DNA of 64,000 nucleotides from JANQIO01 sp965601975 (GCA_965601975.1 OZ271856.1:4650001-4714000); one strand, 5' to 3'. Shown: positions 50,539 to 60,237, counted from the first letter of the stretch. Numbers and translations: made by a program. Notes: generated by a model from the sequence alone, not told the origin.

Positions 50539-50596
50539 GTTCGAATCCTCAGTTCTAAATTCAAATTCTGTTTGGGTCGTGTCTTTGCGAACAGCG

Positions 50597-51460
50597 CTAG
50601 CTGATCGCGGCCGCACCACTCACAATTTCTGACAGTTCCTGGGTGATCGCCGCCTGCCGCGCCTTGTTGTAGATCAGCTGCAGGTCTTCGATCAGTTCGC
50701 CGGCGTTTTCCGTCGCGTTCTTCATCGCCAGCATCCGCGCCGCCTGCTCGCAGGCGCCGTTCTCCACCACCGCCTGGTACACCAGGGACTCGATGTAACG
50801 GGCCAGCAGGCCATCCAGCAGGTCGCGGGCTTCCGGTTCGTAGATGTAGTCCCAGTGGTGCTTCATCTCGTCGTCTTCTTTCGCCACCAACGGCAGGATC
50901 TGCTCGACCTCAGGGTTCTGGGTCATGGTGTTGACGAACTCGTTGGCCACCAGGTACAGCTTGTCGATGGTGCCGTTCGAGAAAGAGTCCAGCATCGTCT
51001 TCACGGAACCGATCAGGTCCGCCAGCAGGGGCTCCTCGCCCATGTCACGGGTGGCCGCGACAATGTTGCCGCCGAAGCTGCCGAAGAAGGCACCGGCCTT
51101 CGCGCCCACCAGGCACAGGTCAACGGGAATGCCCCTATCGTCCCACTCCTTCATGGAGCGGATGGTGGCTTTGAACAGGTTGATGTTCAGGCCACCGCAG
51201 AGACCTCGATCAGTAGAGACCACGATGTAGCCCACGCGCTTGACCTCGCGCTCCTCCATGTACAGGTGCTTGTACTCGGGGTTGGCGTTGGCCAGGTGGC
51301 CCACCACGCTGCGGATGCGGTTGGCGTAGGGCTTGCCCACCTCCATGCGCTCCTGGGCGCGGCGCATCTTGCTGGCCGCGACCATTTCCATCGCACTGGT
51401 GATCTTCTGGGTACTCTGGATACTGGAGATCTTGGTGCGAATTTCTTTTCCAACTGCCAT
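50597..51460 (-). CDS. atpG: ATP synthase F1 gamma subunit
   Basis: 287 residues. Rotor shaft of F1: N-terminal KEIRTKISSIQSTQKITSAMEMVAASKMRRAQ and C-terminal ARMLAMKNATENAGELIEDLQLIYNKARQAAITQELSEIVSGA form the coiled coil. Usual length and place between atpA and atpD. Confidence 0.97.
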   Translation of the reverse strand: MAVGKEIRTKISSIQSTQKITSAMEMVAASKMRRAQERMEVGKPYANRIRSVVGHLANANPEYKHLYMEEREVKRVGYIVVSTDRGLCGGLNINLFKATIRSMKEWDDRGIPVDLCLVGAKAGAFFGSFGGNIVAATRDMGEEPLLADLIGSVKTMLDSFSNGTIDKLYLVANEFVNTMTQNPEVEQILPLVAKEDDEMKHHWDYIYEPEARDLLDGLLARYIESLVYQAVVENGACEQAARMLAMKNATENAGELIEDLQLIYNKARQAAITQELSEIVSGAAAIS

Positions 51461-51478
51461 AAGGCGCTCCGGTATCTG

Positions 51479-53023
51479 TTACCAGGTCTGGGTGGACTTG
51501 AAGGTCTCGAGGGCAGACTTGAAAGTGCTCTCGATGTCGTCGTTCCAGTCACCGGTGTCTACCACGACGTTCATGAAGTCGCCGTGCTCGGTCTTCATGT
51601 AGGCCAGCAGGGCGGCCTCGAAGTCGCCGATCTTGTCGACGTCGATGTCCTTCAGGTACTCGTTGTCCGCCGCGTAGATGAGCAGGCCCATTTCGGCAAT
51701 GGACTGGGGCGCGTACTGCTTCTGCTTCATCAGCTCCGTGACACGCTCACCGTGGTCCAGCTGGGCCTTGGTGGCGTCGTCGAGGTCGGAGGCGAACTGG
51801 GAGAAGGCCGCCAGTTCCCGGTACTGCGCCAACGCGGTACGGATACCACCGGACAGCTTCTTCATGATCTTGGTCTGGGCCGCACCACCGACTCGGGATA
51901 CCGAGATACCGGCGTTCATGGCAGGGCGGATACCCGCGTTGAACATATCGCTTTCCAGGAAGATCTGGCCGTCGGTGATGGAGATCACGTTGGTCGGTAC
52001 GAACGCCGAGACGTCGCCGGCCTGGGTCTCGATCACCGGCAGGGCGGTCAGTGAGCCGGTCTGGCCCTTCACTTCGCCGTTGGTGAACTTCTCCACGTAG
52101 TCGGCGTTGACGCGAGCCGCGCGCTCCAGCAGGCGGGAGTGCAGGTAGAAGACGTCGCCGGGGTAGGCTTCACGGCCCGGCGGGCGACGCAGCAGCAGGG
52201 AGATCTGGCGGTAAGCCCAGGCCTGCTTGGTCAGGTCATCGTAGATGATCAGCGCGTCTTCACCGCGGTCACGGTAGTACTCGCCCATGGTGCAGCCGGC
52301 AAACGGTGCCAGGTACTGCATGGAGGCAGGGTCGGAAGCGTTGGCCGCGACGACGATGGTGTGCTCCATCGCGCCGTGCTCTTCGAGCTTGCGCACAACG
52401 GCCGCAACCGAGGAGGCCTTCTGGCCAACGGCGACGTAGATACACTTGATGCCGGTACCTTTCTGGTTGATGATCGCGTCGACCGCGATGGCGGTCTTGC
52501 CCACCTGGCGGTCGCCGATGATCAGCTCACGCTGGCCGCGACCGATCGGTACCATGGCATCGATCGCCTTGAGGCCGATCTGTACTGGCTGGTCAACCGA
52601 CTGACGTGCAATTACGCCGGGGGCGACCTTTTCCAGGGCGTCGGTCATCTTGGCTTCTACCGGGCCCTTCCCGTCGATGGGGGTACCAAGGGCATCGACA
52701 ACGCGCCCCTGCAGTTCCGGGCCGACCGGTACTTCCAGGATGCGGCCGGTGCAGCGACAGGTCTGGCCTTCGGCCAGGCCCTTGTATTCGCCGAGGATCA
52801 CCGCTCCGACTGAATCGCGCTCGAGGTTCAGAGCCATGCCGTAGATGCCGCCCTCGAACTCGATCATTTCGCCGTACATCACATCGGTCAGGCCGTGGAT
52901 GCGGATGATGCCGTCGCTGACAGAGACGACGGTGCCCTCGTTGCGGGCTTCACTGCTGACATCGAGTTGCTCGATGCGCTGTTTGATGATGTCACTGATC
53001 TCAGACGGATTCAGTTGGTTCAT
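51479..53023 (-). CDS. atpA: ATP synthase F1 alpha subunit
   Basis: 514 residues. P-loop GDRQVGKTAIAVD near 169 and the non-catalytic-site signature PAMNAGISVSRVGGAAQ near 367. Forms the hexamer with beta. Usual family length; GGATAA-type leader and 31-bp gap to atpH. Confidence 0.98.
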   Translation of the reverse strand: MNQLNPSEISDIIKQRIEQLDVSSEARNEGTVVSVSDGIIRIHGLTDVMYGEMIEFEGGIYGMALNLERDSVGAVILGEYKGLAEGQTCRCTGRILEVPVGPELQGRVVDALGTPIDGKGPVEAKMTDALEKVAPGVIARQSVDQPVQIGLKAIDAMVPIGRGQRELIIGDRQVGKTAIAVDAIINQKGTGIKCIYVAVGQKASSVAAVVRKLEEHGAMEHTIVVAANASDPASMQYLAPFAGCTMGEYYRDRGEDALIIYDDLTKQAWAYRQISLLLRRPPGREAYPGDVFYLHSRLLERAARVNADYVEKFTNGEVKGQTGSLTALPVIETQAGDVSAFVPTNVISITDGQIFLESDMFNAGIRPAMNAGISVSRVGGAAQTKIMKKLSGGIRTALAQYRELAAFSQFASDLDDATKAQLDHGERVTELMKQKQYAPQSIAEMGLLIYAADNEYLKDIDVDKIGDFEAALLAYMKTEHGDFMNVVVDTGDWNDDIESTFKSALETFKSTQTW

Positions 53024-53054
53024 GCTGGGTTCCTCAAATCTTTATCCCAAACGC

Positions 53055-53591
53055 TCAGGAGTTCATGGCTTCGGACAGCTTGTTCAGCCGTCCGCGCACG
53101 GAGCCGTCGATGACGAGGTCGCCGGCGCGGATCACTACGCCGCCGATGAGGGATTCGTCGACCTCGGACTCGACCTTTACGTCGCGTTCCAGTTTCTTAC
53201 TCAATACCTGTGCCAGGCTCTGCTCGGTGTCGTCGGCGAGCGGGTAGGCGGATGTCACCGTGACATCGACCGCGCGCTCGTGCTCGGCCTTGTGCTGGTC
53301 GAACAGTGCGCTGATCTCCGGCAGCAGCGGCAGACGCTTGTTGGCCGCCAGCACCTGCATGAAATTGCGGTGGTCGGCGTCCAGGTCCTCGCCGCACAGC
53401 TCGACAACGGTGTTCGCCAGTTGCTGCGCCGTGTGCGCGGGGCTGGCCAGCAGGCTCGCAACGCGCTCATCACCGCACACCGCAGCGGCTGTAGCCAGCG
53501 CGTTTGACCAGCTATCCAGGGCGCTCTTGTCGCGGGCAAATTCAAACGCCGCGCGGGCGTAGGGGCGTGCCAATGTGCTCAGCTCAGCCAT
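53055..53591 (-). CDS. atpH: ATP synthase delta subunit
   Basis: 178 residues from the ATG at 53591, one base after the atpF stop. MAELSTLARPYARAAFEFA and the C-terminal VIRAGDLVIDGSVRGRLNKL are delta/OSCP marks. Links the peripheral stalk b dimer to the top of F1. A longer frame upstream is antisense to atpF and not used. Confidence 0.96.
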   Translation of the reverse strand: MAELSTLARPYARAAFEFARDKSALDSWSNALATAAAVCGDERVASLLASPAHTAQQLANTVVELCGEDLDADHRNFMQVLAANKRLPLLPEISALFDQHKAEHERAVDVTVTSAYPLADDTEQSLAQVLSKKLERDVKVESEVDESLIGGVVIRAGDLVIDGSVRGRLNKLSEAMNS

Positions 53592-53592
53592 A

Positions 53593-54063
53593 TCAGAGCT
53601 CGGCGGCGAGCTTGTCCACCAGCTCGCTGTGGCGCTGCATATCGATTTCCGCGGCCAGGACTCTCTCCGCACCGGCCAGGGCCAGCGCCGCCACCTGGCT
53701 GCGCAGGTGCTCGCGGGCACGGTTCAGTTCCTGATCGATCTCGGCCTGCGCGGCTTCCTTCAGGCGATCACCTTCGACACGAGCCTGGTTCTTGGCTTCC
53801 TCGATGATCTGGTTGGCGCGCTTGTTGGCGGAGTCGACAATGCCGGCCGCCTCGTCCTTGGCCTCTTTCAACCGCTCTACGGCTTTTTCCTGGGCGAGCT
53901 CCAGATCGTGGTTGGCACGATCTGCCGCGGCCAGGCCGTCGGCAATCTTGTCGGCGCGCGCCTGCATGGCGGCCAGGATAGGGGGCCACACGTACTTCAT
54001 GCAGAAAAGAACAAACACCGCGAAGGCGATGGACTGTCCAATCAGCGTAAGGTTGATGTTCAC
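53593..54063 (-). CDS. atpF: ATP synthase F0 b subunit
   Basis: 156 residues: one N-terminal membrane helix (IGQSIAFAVFVLFCMKYVW), then a long charged helix to the end that dimerises as the peripheral stalk. Length equals E. coli b. Followed one base later by atpH. Confidence 0.96.
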   Translation of the reverse strand: MNINLTLIGQSIAFAVFVLFCMKYVWPPILAAMQARADKIADGLAAADRANHDLELAQEKAVERLKEAKDEAAGIVDSANKRANQIIEEAKNQARVEGDRLKEAAQAEIDQELNRAREHLRSQVAALALAGAERVLAAEIDMQRHSELVDKLAAEL

Positions 54064-54126
54064 GCTTCGTTCCTCATCTTGACGAGTTTGGGGATCGTGA
54101 CATTCGAGCCCCGTGACCTACAGCCC

Positions 54127-54363
54127 TCAGGCAGCGGCCGGTGCAACTACGAAGATCAGGTACATGGCGATACCGACGCCGATAATGGGGATAGCGTCGA
54201 CCAGGCCAGCACCGAGGAAGAAGGTTACCTGCAGCTTGGGCGCCAGCTCCGGCTGGCGGGCAGAGCCTTCGATCAGGCGGCCGCCGAGCAGGCCCACGCC
54301 GATCGCGGCGCCAAGGCCACCGAGGCCCATCATGATCGCGGCTGCAATGTAAATAAGTTCCAT
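54127..54363 (-). CDS. atpE: ATP synthase F0 c subunit
   Basis: 78 residues, two membrane helices. The first holds a GxGxG-like GLGGLGAAIGVGLLGG, and the loop ARQPEL contacts gamma and epsilon. The ion-binding carboxylate is Asp in GLVDAIPI near 60. Asp rather than Glu, and no Na+ ligand pattern (Gln in helix 1), points to proton coupling. Confidence 0.97.
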   Translation of the reverse strand: MELIYIAAAIMMGLGGLGAAIGVGLLGGRLIEGSARQPELAPKLQVTFFLGAGLVDAIPIIGVGIAMYLIFVVAPAAA

Positions 54364-54404
54364 GGTTTTCTCCTAGCTAAAGGTTTGTAACGTAAAGGTG
54401 TAAC

Positions 54405-55292
54405 TCAGTGATCTTCATGGGCCATGCTGAGGTAGACCACAGTCAGGACCATAAAGATGAATGCTTGCAGGGTGATAATCAGGATGTGGAAAATCGCCCA
54501 GCCCAGCTGCAGGACGCCCGCGCCCGCCAGCCAGATACCGCCGGCGCTGAACAGCGCGGCAATCAGGATAAAGATCATTTCGCCGGCATACATGTTTCCG
54601 AACAGTCGAAGGCCCAGGGAGAAGGGCTTTGCCAACAGGCCAACGAGTTCCATGAACAGGTTGACCGGAATGAATACCGGGTGCTCGAACGGATGCAGGG
54701 TCAGTTCCTTTACAAATCCGAAGCCCTTGATCTTGATCGAGTAATACAACATGAGGATAAAGACGCCGATCGCCATACCCATGGTGATGTTGGGGTCGGT
54801 CGACGGCACGATCTTCTGGTACTCCACGCCCATCAGCACCAGCAGTTCCGGAATCCAGTCCACCGGAATGAGGTCCATCAGGTTCATCAGGAATACCCAG
54901 ACGAAGATGGTCAGCGCCAGGGGGGCGACCAGGGGGTTGCGGCCGTGGAAGGTGTCTTTCACCGTATTGTCCACGAACTCGATGATCATCTCGGCGAAAT
55001 TGACGAAGCCGGACGGGACGCCACTGCTCGCCTTCAGGGCGACACGGCGAAACAGCCAGCAGAACAGGATGCCAAGACCGATGGACCAGGCCATGCTGTC
55101 GACGTGAATGGCATTGAATCCCATGAGCGCTGCTTCATCGGCGCCGTGGGCCATGGTCCACAGTCCGCCTTCCGGTACGACGGACCCGTCGTAACGAACG
55201 GTGCCCGCAGGAAGCTTGCCGTAAGTCAGGTTTGTCAGGTGATGAACGATGTACTCGGAGACTGTGGGTCCGCCGGATCCAGCTGATGCCAT
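54405..55292 (-). CDS. atpB: ATP synthase F0 a subunit
   Basis: 295 residues, about five to six membrane helices. The essential Arg is in LGLRLFGNMYAGEM near 220. WVFLMNLMDLIPVDWIP and the C-terminal His (HEDH) region are also typical. The stator half-channels for protons are formed with the c ring. Second gene of the operon, 30 bp after atpI. Confidence 0.97.
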   Translation of the reverse strand: MASAGSGGPTVSEYIVHHLTNLTYGKLPAGTVRYDGSVVPEGGLWTMAHGADEAALMGFNAIHVDSMAWSIGLGILFCWLFRRVALKASSGVPSGFVNFAEMIIEFVDNTVKDTFHGRNPLVAPLALTIFVWVFLMNLMDLIPVDWIPELLVLMGVEYQKIVPSTDPNITMGMAIGVFILMLYYSIKIKGFGFVKELTLHPFEHPVFIPVNLFMELVGLLAKPFSLGLRLFGNMYAGEMIFILIAALFSAGGIWLAGAGVLQLGWAIFHILIITLQAFIFMVLTVVYLSMAHEDH

Positions 55293-55322
55293 GAAACTAT
55301 CTCTTTTCCCGTATCTTTCCGC

Positions 55323-55721
55323 TTAGCGCTGTGGTCGGCCGTTATTCGCTACCGTTCGCAAAAGCCACCACGCGCCTGTCACTTGTATCGCCAGCATGAC
55401 GCAGTAGCCGGCGAAGACTGCCCAGCCCTCGATCGGGCGAACCAGTGCAAAAACCATCGCGAAACCCGCGACTGACAGGAGGAACTTGCCGATCTCTGCG
55501 GCGTAGCTGGCTCGAGCTGCCCGCGCGGCTGATTGTGCGCCGCGCCAGCGAAACACTCCCAACGCGAACCATGCATTGGGGACCACTGCTATCAACCCGC
55601 CAAGACCGAGGGACAGGGCGACAGTGGAATCCCAGCCTGCCAGGCCTGCCCAAAGAGCGAGCAGAACAGCAAGTTGTGCGATGGTTATGCGGTGAGCCGG
55701 CGGCCTCGAAATCCTGGCCAC
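55323..55721 (-). CDS. atpI: ATP synthase assembly protein AtpI
   Basis: 132 residues from a GTG with AGGGG upstream. Four membrane helices, with GLIAVVPNAWFALGVFRW and the FLLSVAGFAMVF stretch typical of proteobacterial AtpI, which helps assemble the c ring. First gene of the atp operon. The GTG is preferred to an upstream start that would lie within the promoter. Confidence 0.88.
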   Translation of the reverse strand: MARISRPPAHRITIAQLAVLLALWAGLAGWDSTVALSLGLGGLIAVVPNAWFALGVFRWRGAQSAARAARASYAAEIGKFLLSVAGFAMVFALVRPIEGWAVFAGYCVMLAIQVTGAWWLLRTVANNGRPQR

Positions 55722-55748
55722 GCTAATACCCCTGTCAAAGGCGCGCGC

Positions 55749-55777
55749 ATTATAGGCGCTCTGCCCTGCCGGTTCAA
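55749..55777 (-). promoter_or_regulatory. Promoter of the atp operon
   Basis: On the minus strand TTGAAC and a perfect TATAAT are 17 bases apart, 28 bp upstream of the atpI GTG. Confidence 0.8.
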
Positions 55778-55919
55778 CCAGACCAGCGCCTGAAAAGCGC
55801 ATTCTCCGGGGGTTTCCCGCAAGATCATGAACGATGGCCGCACGATGCCGACGGCTTTATTGGAAAAACACTGTATGTAGTGGTGCGCCGGTGGCCGGAC
55901 ACCTATATAGGGTATAGGC

Positions 55920-56798
55920 CTAGCGGAAGTGGCCGAGGATGCCGTCCAGCTCCTCCAGGGAGTTGTAGTTCAAGACGAGTTTCCCCTTGCCGGAGTTGGT
56001 GTGCTGGATCTGCACCTTCGCCCCGAGCTTCTCTGCGAGCTCGTCCTGCAGGCGCCGAACGTTGGGATCCAGGCCCTTTCGCTTCTGCTTCGGCGGTGCA
56101 TTTTTCGCGGCGAGCAGCTTGCGCACCAGCGCTTCCGTCTGCCTCACCGAGAGCCCCTTGGCGACCACGGACCGCGCCGCCGCTGACTGATCTTCAGACG
56201 GCAGGCCGAGCAGCGCCTTGCCGTGACCCATTTCCAGGTCCCCGTGTTCGAGCAGGGTGCGCACGTCATCGCGCAGCGTCATCAGTCGCAGCAGGTTTGT
56301 AACGGTACTGCGGCTCTTGCCGACAGCCTCCGCCACCTGTTGCTGGGTCAGCTCGAATTCCTGCTGCAGTCGCTGCAGGGCGATCGCTTCCTCGATCGGG
56401 TTGAGATCCTCGCGCTGGATATTCTCGATCAGCGCCATGGCGATCGCCGCCTCGTCGGGAACCTCCCGCACCAGGGCGGGAATGGCGTCGAGCCCCGCCA
56501 GTTGGGTGGCGCGCCAGCGCCGTTCCCCGGCGATGATTTCGTACTTGTCCTCGCTGATGGGGCGCAGCACGATGGGCTGCATCACGCCCTGGGCCTTGAT
56601 ACTGTCCGCCAGCTCCTGCAGGGCTTCCGGATCCATGTCCCGGCGAGGCTGGTACTTGCCGCGGCGAATCAGGTCCACCGGCACCTCGCGCAGCTCGCGC
56701 GTGTCGACCGTGCTGGTATCGACGTTCATGGTGTCCGAGACCGGGGTCCCCAACAGGGCGTCGAGGCCTCGACCCAACCCGCGTTTTTTTGCTGCCAT
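55920..56798 (-). CDS. parB: Chromosome partitioning protein ParB
   Basis: 292 residues. The start MAAKKRGLGRGLDALLG is the ParA-interacting tail. VPVDLIRRGKYQPRRDMDPEALQELADSI and the GERRWRAT motif near 95 form the CTP-binding N domain. The helix-turn-helix is near 140-165 (LTQQQVAEAVGKSRSTVTNLLRLM), and the C terminus holds the dimerisation domain. It loads at parS sites near the origin. ATG shares an A with the parA stop. I did not see a parS-like 16-mer in this window. Confidence 0.96.
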   Translation of the reverse strand: MAAKKRGLGRGLDALLGTPVSDTMNVDTSTVDTRELREVPVDLIRRGKYQPRRDMDPEALQELADSIKAQGVMQPIVLRPISEDKYEIIAGERRWRATQLAGLDAIPALVREVPDEAAIAMALIENIQREDLNPIEEAIALQRLQQEFELTQQQVAEAVGKSRSTVTNLLRLMTLRDDVRTLLEHGDLEMGHGKALLGLPSEDQSAAARSVVAKGLSVRQTEALVRKLLAAKNAPPKQKRKGLDPNVRRLQDELAEKLGAKVQIQHTNSGKGKLVLNYNSLEELDGILGHFR

Positions 56799-57628
56799 TA
56801 TTCCTGCTCCGAAAAACTATCCGCCAACACGGCGCCCATGGTGGCAACCGATGCCGGCAACTCACCGGTCTCGCGGCGAATCACTTCCCCGGCGAGTGCC
56901 AGGTAGGCCTGGGCACCTCGCGACCTGGGGTCATACTGGATCGCGGGCACGCCGAAGCTGGGTGCCTCCGCCAGCCTCACATTGCGCGGTATCACCGTGC
57001 GATAAACCTTGTCACCAAAATGCTGCTGCAGCTGGGCCGACACATCATTGGTCAGGCTGTTGCGAGGATCGTACATCGTGCGCAGCAGACCTTCTATCTG
57101 GAGCTCCGGGTTGACCGCCTCGGCTACACGCCGAATCGTATCCACCAGAGCGGACAATCCCTCCAGGGCGAAGTACTCGCACTGCATGGGAATGAGAACA
57201 CCGTGCGCCGCCACCAGTCCGTTCAGCGTCAACATGTTCAGCGAAGGGGGGCAGTCGATCAGGACGAAATCATATTCTTCCTGGACTGCCAGCAGCGCTT
57301 CCTGCAGACGCTTTTCCTTGTGCGCCGTGTCGATGAGTTCGACCTCGGCCGCAGTCAGGTCGCTGTTGGAAGGGAGCACATCGAAATCGCCGGCATCGGA
57401 AAAGCAGCGCACCTCGGCCACCGGCCGCCGGTGAACCAGGACGTCGTACACGGACAGGTCCAGCTCATACTTGTCGATCCCGCTGCCCATGGTGGCATTG
57501 CCCTGGGGGTCCAGGTCCACCATCAGGACTTTCTTGCGGGTAGCCGCCAGGGATGCCGCGAGGTTGACGCAGGTCGTGGTCTTTCCGACGCCACCCTTCT
57601 GGTTGGCAACTGCAAAAATCCTAGCCAA
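56798..57628 (-). CDS. parA: Chromosome partitioning ATPase ParA (Soj)
   Basis: 276 residues from a TTG. The Walker A deviant motif FAVANQKGGVGKTTT is at the N terminus. Walker A' VLMVDLDPQGNATM is near 37, and DFVLIDCPPSLNMLT is near 118. Starts at TTG 57628 with GGGGGAGAA upstream, overlapping the rsmG stop by 8 bp; homologues begin here. An earlier in-frame start would add a Ser/Arg-rich tail antisense-like to rsmG and is rejected. parA stop overlaps parB start. Confidence 0.95.
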   Translation of the reverse strand: MARIFAVANQKGGVGKTTTCVNLAASLAATRKKVLMVDLDPQGNATMGSGIDKYELDLSVYDVLVHRRPVAEVRCFSDAGDFDVLPSNSDLTAAEVELIDTAHKEKRLQEALLAVQEEYDFVLIDCPPSLNMLTLNGLVAAHGVLIPMQCEYFALEGLSALVDTIRRVAEAVNPELQIEGLLRTMYDPRNSLTNDVSAQLQQHFGDKVYRTVIPRNVRLAEAPSFGVPAIQYDPRSRGAQAYLALAGEVIRRETGELPASVATMGAVLADSFSEQE

Positions 57629-58307
57629 GGTTCTCCCCCGTTGCGTCGTCCTGCTGGCGCTCCTGCTCCAGGCGCAGCTCAACCAGGTGACGTTCTTCTT
57701 CGAGTCCCGGCACATCCAGCTTATGGATTGCCGTCACGCTGACCGGCCGGTCAAGGGTTTCCAGCTCCGCCAGTTCCTGCTCCGGAAGCTGGCCCTTCAT
57801 GGCAAGCAGCCGCCCGCCGGGGGCGCAGAGATGGGCGCAGCTTCTAACCATGTCCGGCAGCGACGCAAAGGCCCTGGACAGCACCAGCTCGAAAGCTGCA
57901 TCCGGGTTCCAGGCCTCGGCCCGCTCGTGGCGAACCGCCATATTATCCAAGCCCAGTGCAGTTTTCACCTGAAACAGGAAGCGGGTCTTCTTGCCGTTGC
58001 TGTCGAGCAGGTCGAAGTGGTTTTCCGGCCGCATGATGGCCAGCGGAACGCCGGGCAGGCCGCCGCCGGTGCCGACGTCCACAACCCGGCTGCCGTCGGC
58101 GGGTACGAATTCCAGGATACTCAGGCTGTCGAGCAAATGCCTGTCCACCATCTGCAGGGGGTCGCGCACCGCCGTCAGGTTGAAGCTGGCATTCCATCGC
58201 TCCAGCAATGACAGGTATTCAAGCAGCTGCGACTGCTGCGAGTCCGTTGCATTGACCCCGAGCACCGCCAGCCCCGCCGCCAGGCGCCGGCCTGCCGCAG
58301 TCGCCAT
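57621..58307 (-). CDS. rsmG: 16S rRNA (guanine(527)-N7)-methyltransferase RsmG
   Basis: 228 residues. SAM motif VVDVGTGGGLPGVPLAI near 71 and the conserved NLTAVRDPLQMVDRHLLDSL near 42. Also called GidB. Methylates G527 near the decoding centre. Lies between mnmG and parA in the typical origin-proximal order, five bases after mnmG. Confidence 0.96.
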   Translation of the reverse strand: MATAAGRRLAAGLAVLGVNATDSQQSQLLEYLSLLERWNASFNLTAVRDPLQMVDRHLLDSLSILEFVPADGSRVVDVGTGGGLPGVPLAIMRPENHFDLLDSNGKKTRFLFQVKTALGLDNMAVRHERAEAWNPDAAFELVLSRAFASLPDMVRSCAHLCAPGGRLLAMKGQLPEQELAELETLDRPVSVTAIHKLDVPGLEEERHLVELRLEQERQQDDATGENLG

Positions 58308-58312
58308 ACCGT

Positions 58313-60202
58313 TCAGGCGATCTGGCGGTCGAGGGCGCCGCGTTTCTTGAGGTGGATGAGCAGCAGGGATACGGCCGCTGGTGTCACACCGGGAATTCGA
58401 CCTGCCCGAGCCAGTGTCTGGGGCCTGGCCTCGCCCAGCTTCTGCTTGACCTCGTTGGAGAGACCGTCGATTGACTGGTAGTCGAGATCTTCCGGCAGCG
58501 GCATCTCTTCGTGCCGGCGCAGGCGTTCGATCTCTTCCTGCTGGCGATCGATGTAACCTGCGTACTTGGCCTGGATCTCTACCTGCTCCGCGACCGCCGC
58601 GGTCACACCCTCTACCGGCAGCGCGGCCGCGATATCGGCGTAGGCCAGTTCCGGCCGACGCAGCAGGTCCATCGCGAAATACTCGCGGGACAGGGCTTGT
58701 TTCAGCTTCGGCGCCAGCGCAGTGGCAGCCTCGCTGCCGGGATGCACAACCGTTCGTGCCAGCCGTTGCTCTTCGCGGGCAATACCCTCCTGCTTTTCCA
58801 CCAATGCCTGCCAGCGAGTGTCACCCACCAGGCCCAGCTCGCGACCCTTACCGGTCAGACGCAGGTCCGCGTTGTCTTCCCGCAGCAGCAGGCGGTATTC
58901 CGCCCGTGAGGTAAACATCCGGTAGGGTTCCTGGGTACCCATGGTGATCAGGTCGTCGACCAGGACGCCCAGGTAGGCCTCGTCCCGGCGCGGACACCAG
59001 ACGGGAAGTTCCTTGCATTGGAGCGCCGCATTGAGGCCTGCCAGCAGGCCCTGGGCGGCAGCTTCCTCGTAGCCGGTGGTACCGTTGATCTGGCCTGCGA
59101 AAAACAGGCACGGCACGGCGCGGGTCTCGAGCGAGTAGTTCAGGTCTCGCGGGTCGAAGAAATCGTATTCAATGGCATAGCCCGGCCGCGTGATGTGCGC
59201 GCTCTCGAAGCCGGTGATGGAATGCACCAGTTCCGTCTGCACATCGAACGGCAGGCTGGTGGAAATCCCGTTGGGATACAGCTCACTGGAGGTCAGGCCC
59301 TCGGGCTCGACGAACACCTGGTGTGAATCCTTGTCGGCAAAGCGATGGATCTTGTCTTCCACCGAAGGGCAATAGCGCGGGCCCGTCCCTTCGATAACGC
59401 CGGTGAACATCGGTGAGCGATCAAGTGCCGCGCGGATGATGTCGTGGGTACGCTCGTTGGTATGGGTAATCCAGCAGCAGCGCTGCTCCGGGTGTTCGTC
59501 GGCGTGGCCCAGGAATGACATCACCGGCACCGGCGTATCGCCCCACTGCTCTTCCATCACCGAAAAATCCACGGTGCGCGCATCGATACGCGGCGGTGTT
59601 CCGGTTTTCAGGCGCTCGACCCGGAAGGGCAGCTCACGCAGACGATCGGCCAACGCGATGGAGGGCGGGTCACCGGCTCGCCCGCCGGAGTGATTCTCCA
59701 GGCCGATATGAATTCGTCCGCCCAGGAAGGTCCCGGTGGTCAGGACGATACAGCGGCCGTGAAAGTCCAGGCCCATCTGGGTGCGCACGCCGACGGCGCG
59801 GCCGTTCTCGATCAGCAGGTCGTCGACCGCCTGCTGGAAAATGTGCAGACCGGGCTGGCACTCCAGGATCTCGCGAATTGCGCCCCGGTACAGGACCCGG
59901 TCGGCCTGGGCGCGGGTAGCGCGTACCGCCGGCCCCTTGCGCGCATTGAGCGTCCGGAACTGGATGCCCGCACGGTCAGTCGCACGAGCCATTGCTCCGC
60001 CGAGGGCGTCGATCTCTTTCACCAGGTGGCTTTTGCCGATGCCGCCGATCGCCGGGTTGCAGGACATCTGTCCCAGGGTGTCTACGCTGTGGGTCAACAG
60101 CAGCGTACGGCAGCCCATTCGCGCGGCAGCCAGGCACGCCTCGGTCCCGGCGTGTCCGCCGCCGATCACGATGACATCAAATTGCCTGTCGCTGCTGGCC
60201 AT
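58313..60202 (-). CDS. mnmG: tRNA uridine-5-carboxymethylaminomethyl modification enzyme MnmG
   Basis: 629 residues. FAD motif VIGGGHAGTEACLAAARMG at 11-29, NPAIGGIGKSHLVKEIDALGG near 48, and the C-terminal helical domain ending in VTPAAVSLLLIHLKKRGAL. Works with MnmE to modify the wobble uridine of several tRNAs. First gene of mnmG-rsmG-parA-parB, with a consensus promoter upstream. Confidence 0.97.
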   Translation of the reverse strand: MASSDRQFDVIVIGGGHAGTEACLAAARMGCRTLLLTHSVDTLGQMSCNPAIGGIGKSHLVKEIDALGGAMARATDRAGIQFRTLNARKGPAVRATRAQADRVLYRGAIREILECQPGLHIFQQAVDDLLIENGRAVGVRTQMGLDFHGRCIVLTTGTFLGGRIHIGLENHSGGRAGDPPSIALADRLRELPFRVERLKTGTPPRIDARTVDFSVMEEQWGDTPVPVMSFLGHADEHPEQRCCWITHTNERTHDIIRAALDRSPMFTGVIEGTGPRYCPSVEDKIHRFADKDSHQVFVEPEGLTSSELYPNGISTSLPFDVQTELVHSITGFESAHITRPGYAIEYDFFDPRDLNYSLETRAVPCLFFAGQINGTTGYEEAAAQGLLAGLNAALQCKELPVWCPRRDEAYLGVLVDDLITMGTQEPYRMFTSRAEYRLLLREDNADLRLTGKGRELGLVGDTRWQALVEKQEGIAREEQRLARTVVHPGSEAATALAPKLKQALSREYFAMDLLRRPELAYADIAAALPVEGVTAAVAEQVEIQAKYAGYIDRQQEEIERLRRHEEMPLPEDLDYQSIDGLSNEVKQKLGEARPQTLARAGRIPGVTPAAVSLLLIHLKKRGALDRQIA

Positions 60203-60237
60203 GGTCTCGTTGGTGCTGCTGTGAAAATGGGAGCGCG

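Noticed and set aside
49210..50604. A 464-codon plus-strand frame opposite atpD.
   Set aside because: Shadow of the strongly conserved atpD gene; composition is His/Val/Gly-rich and matches no family.
55722..55919. Possible parS site near parB.
   Set aside because: I looked for a TGTTNCACGTGNAACA-type 16-mer in this gap and around parAB and saw none.
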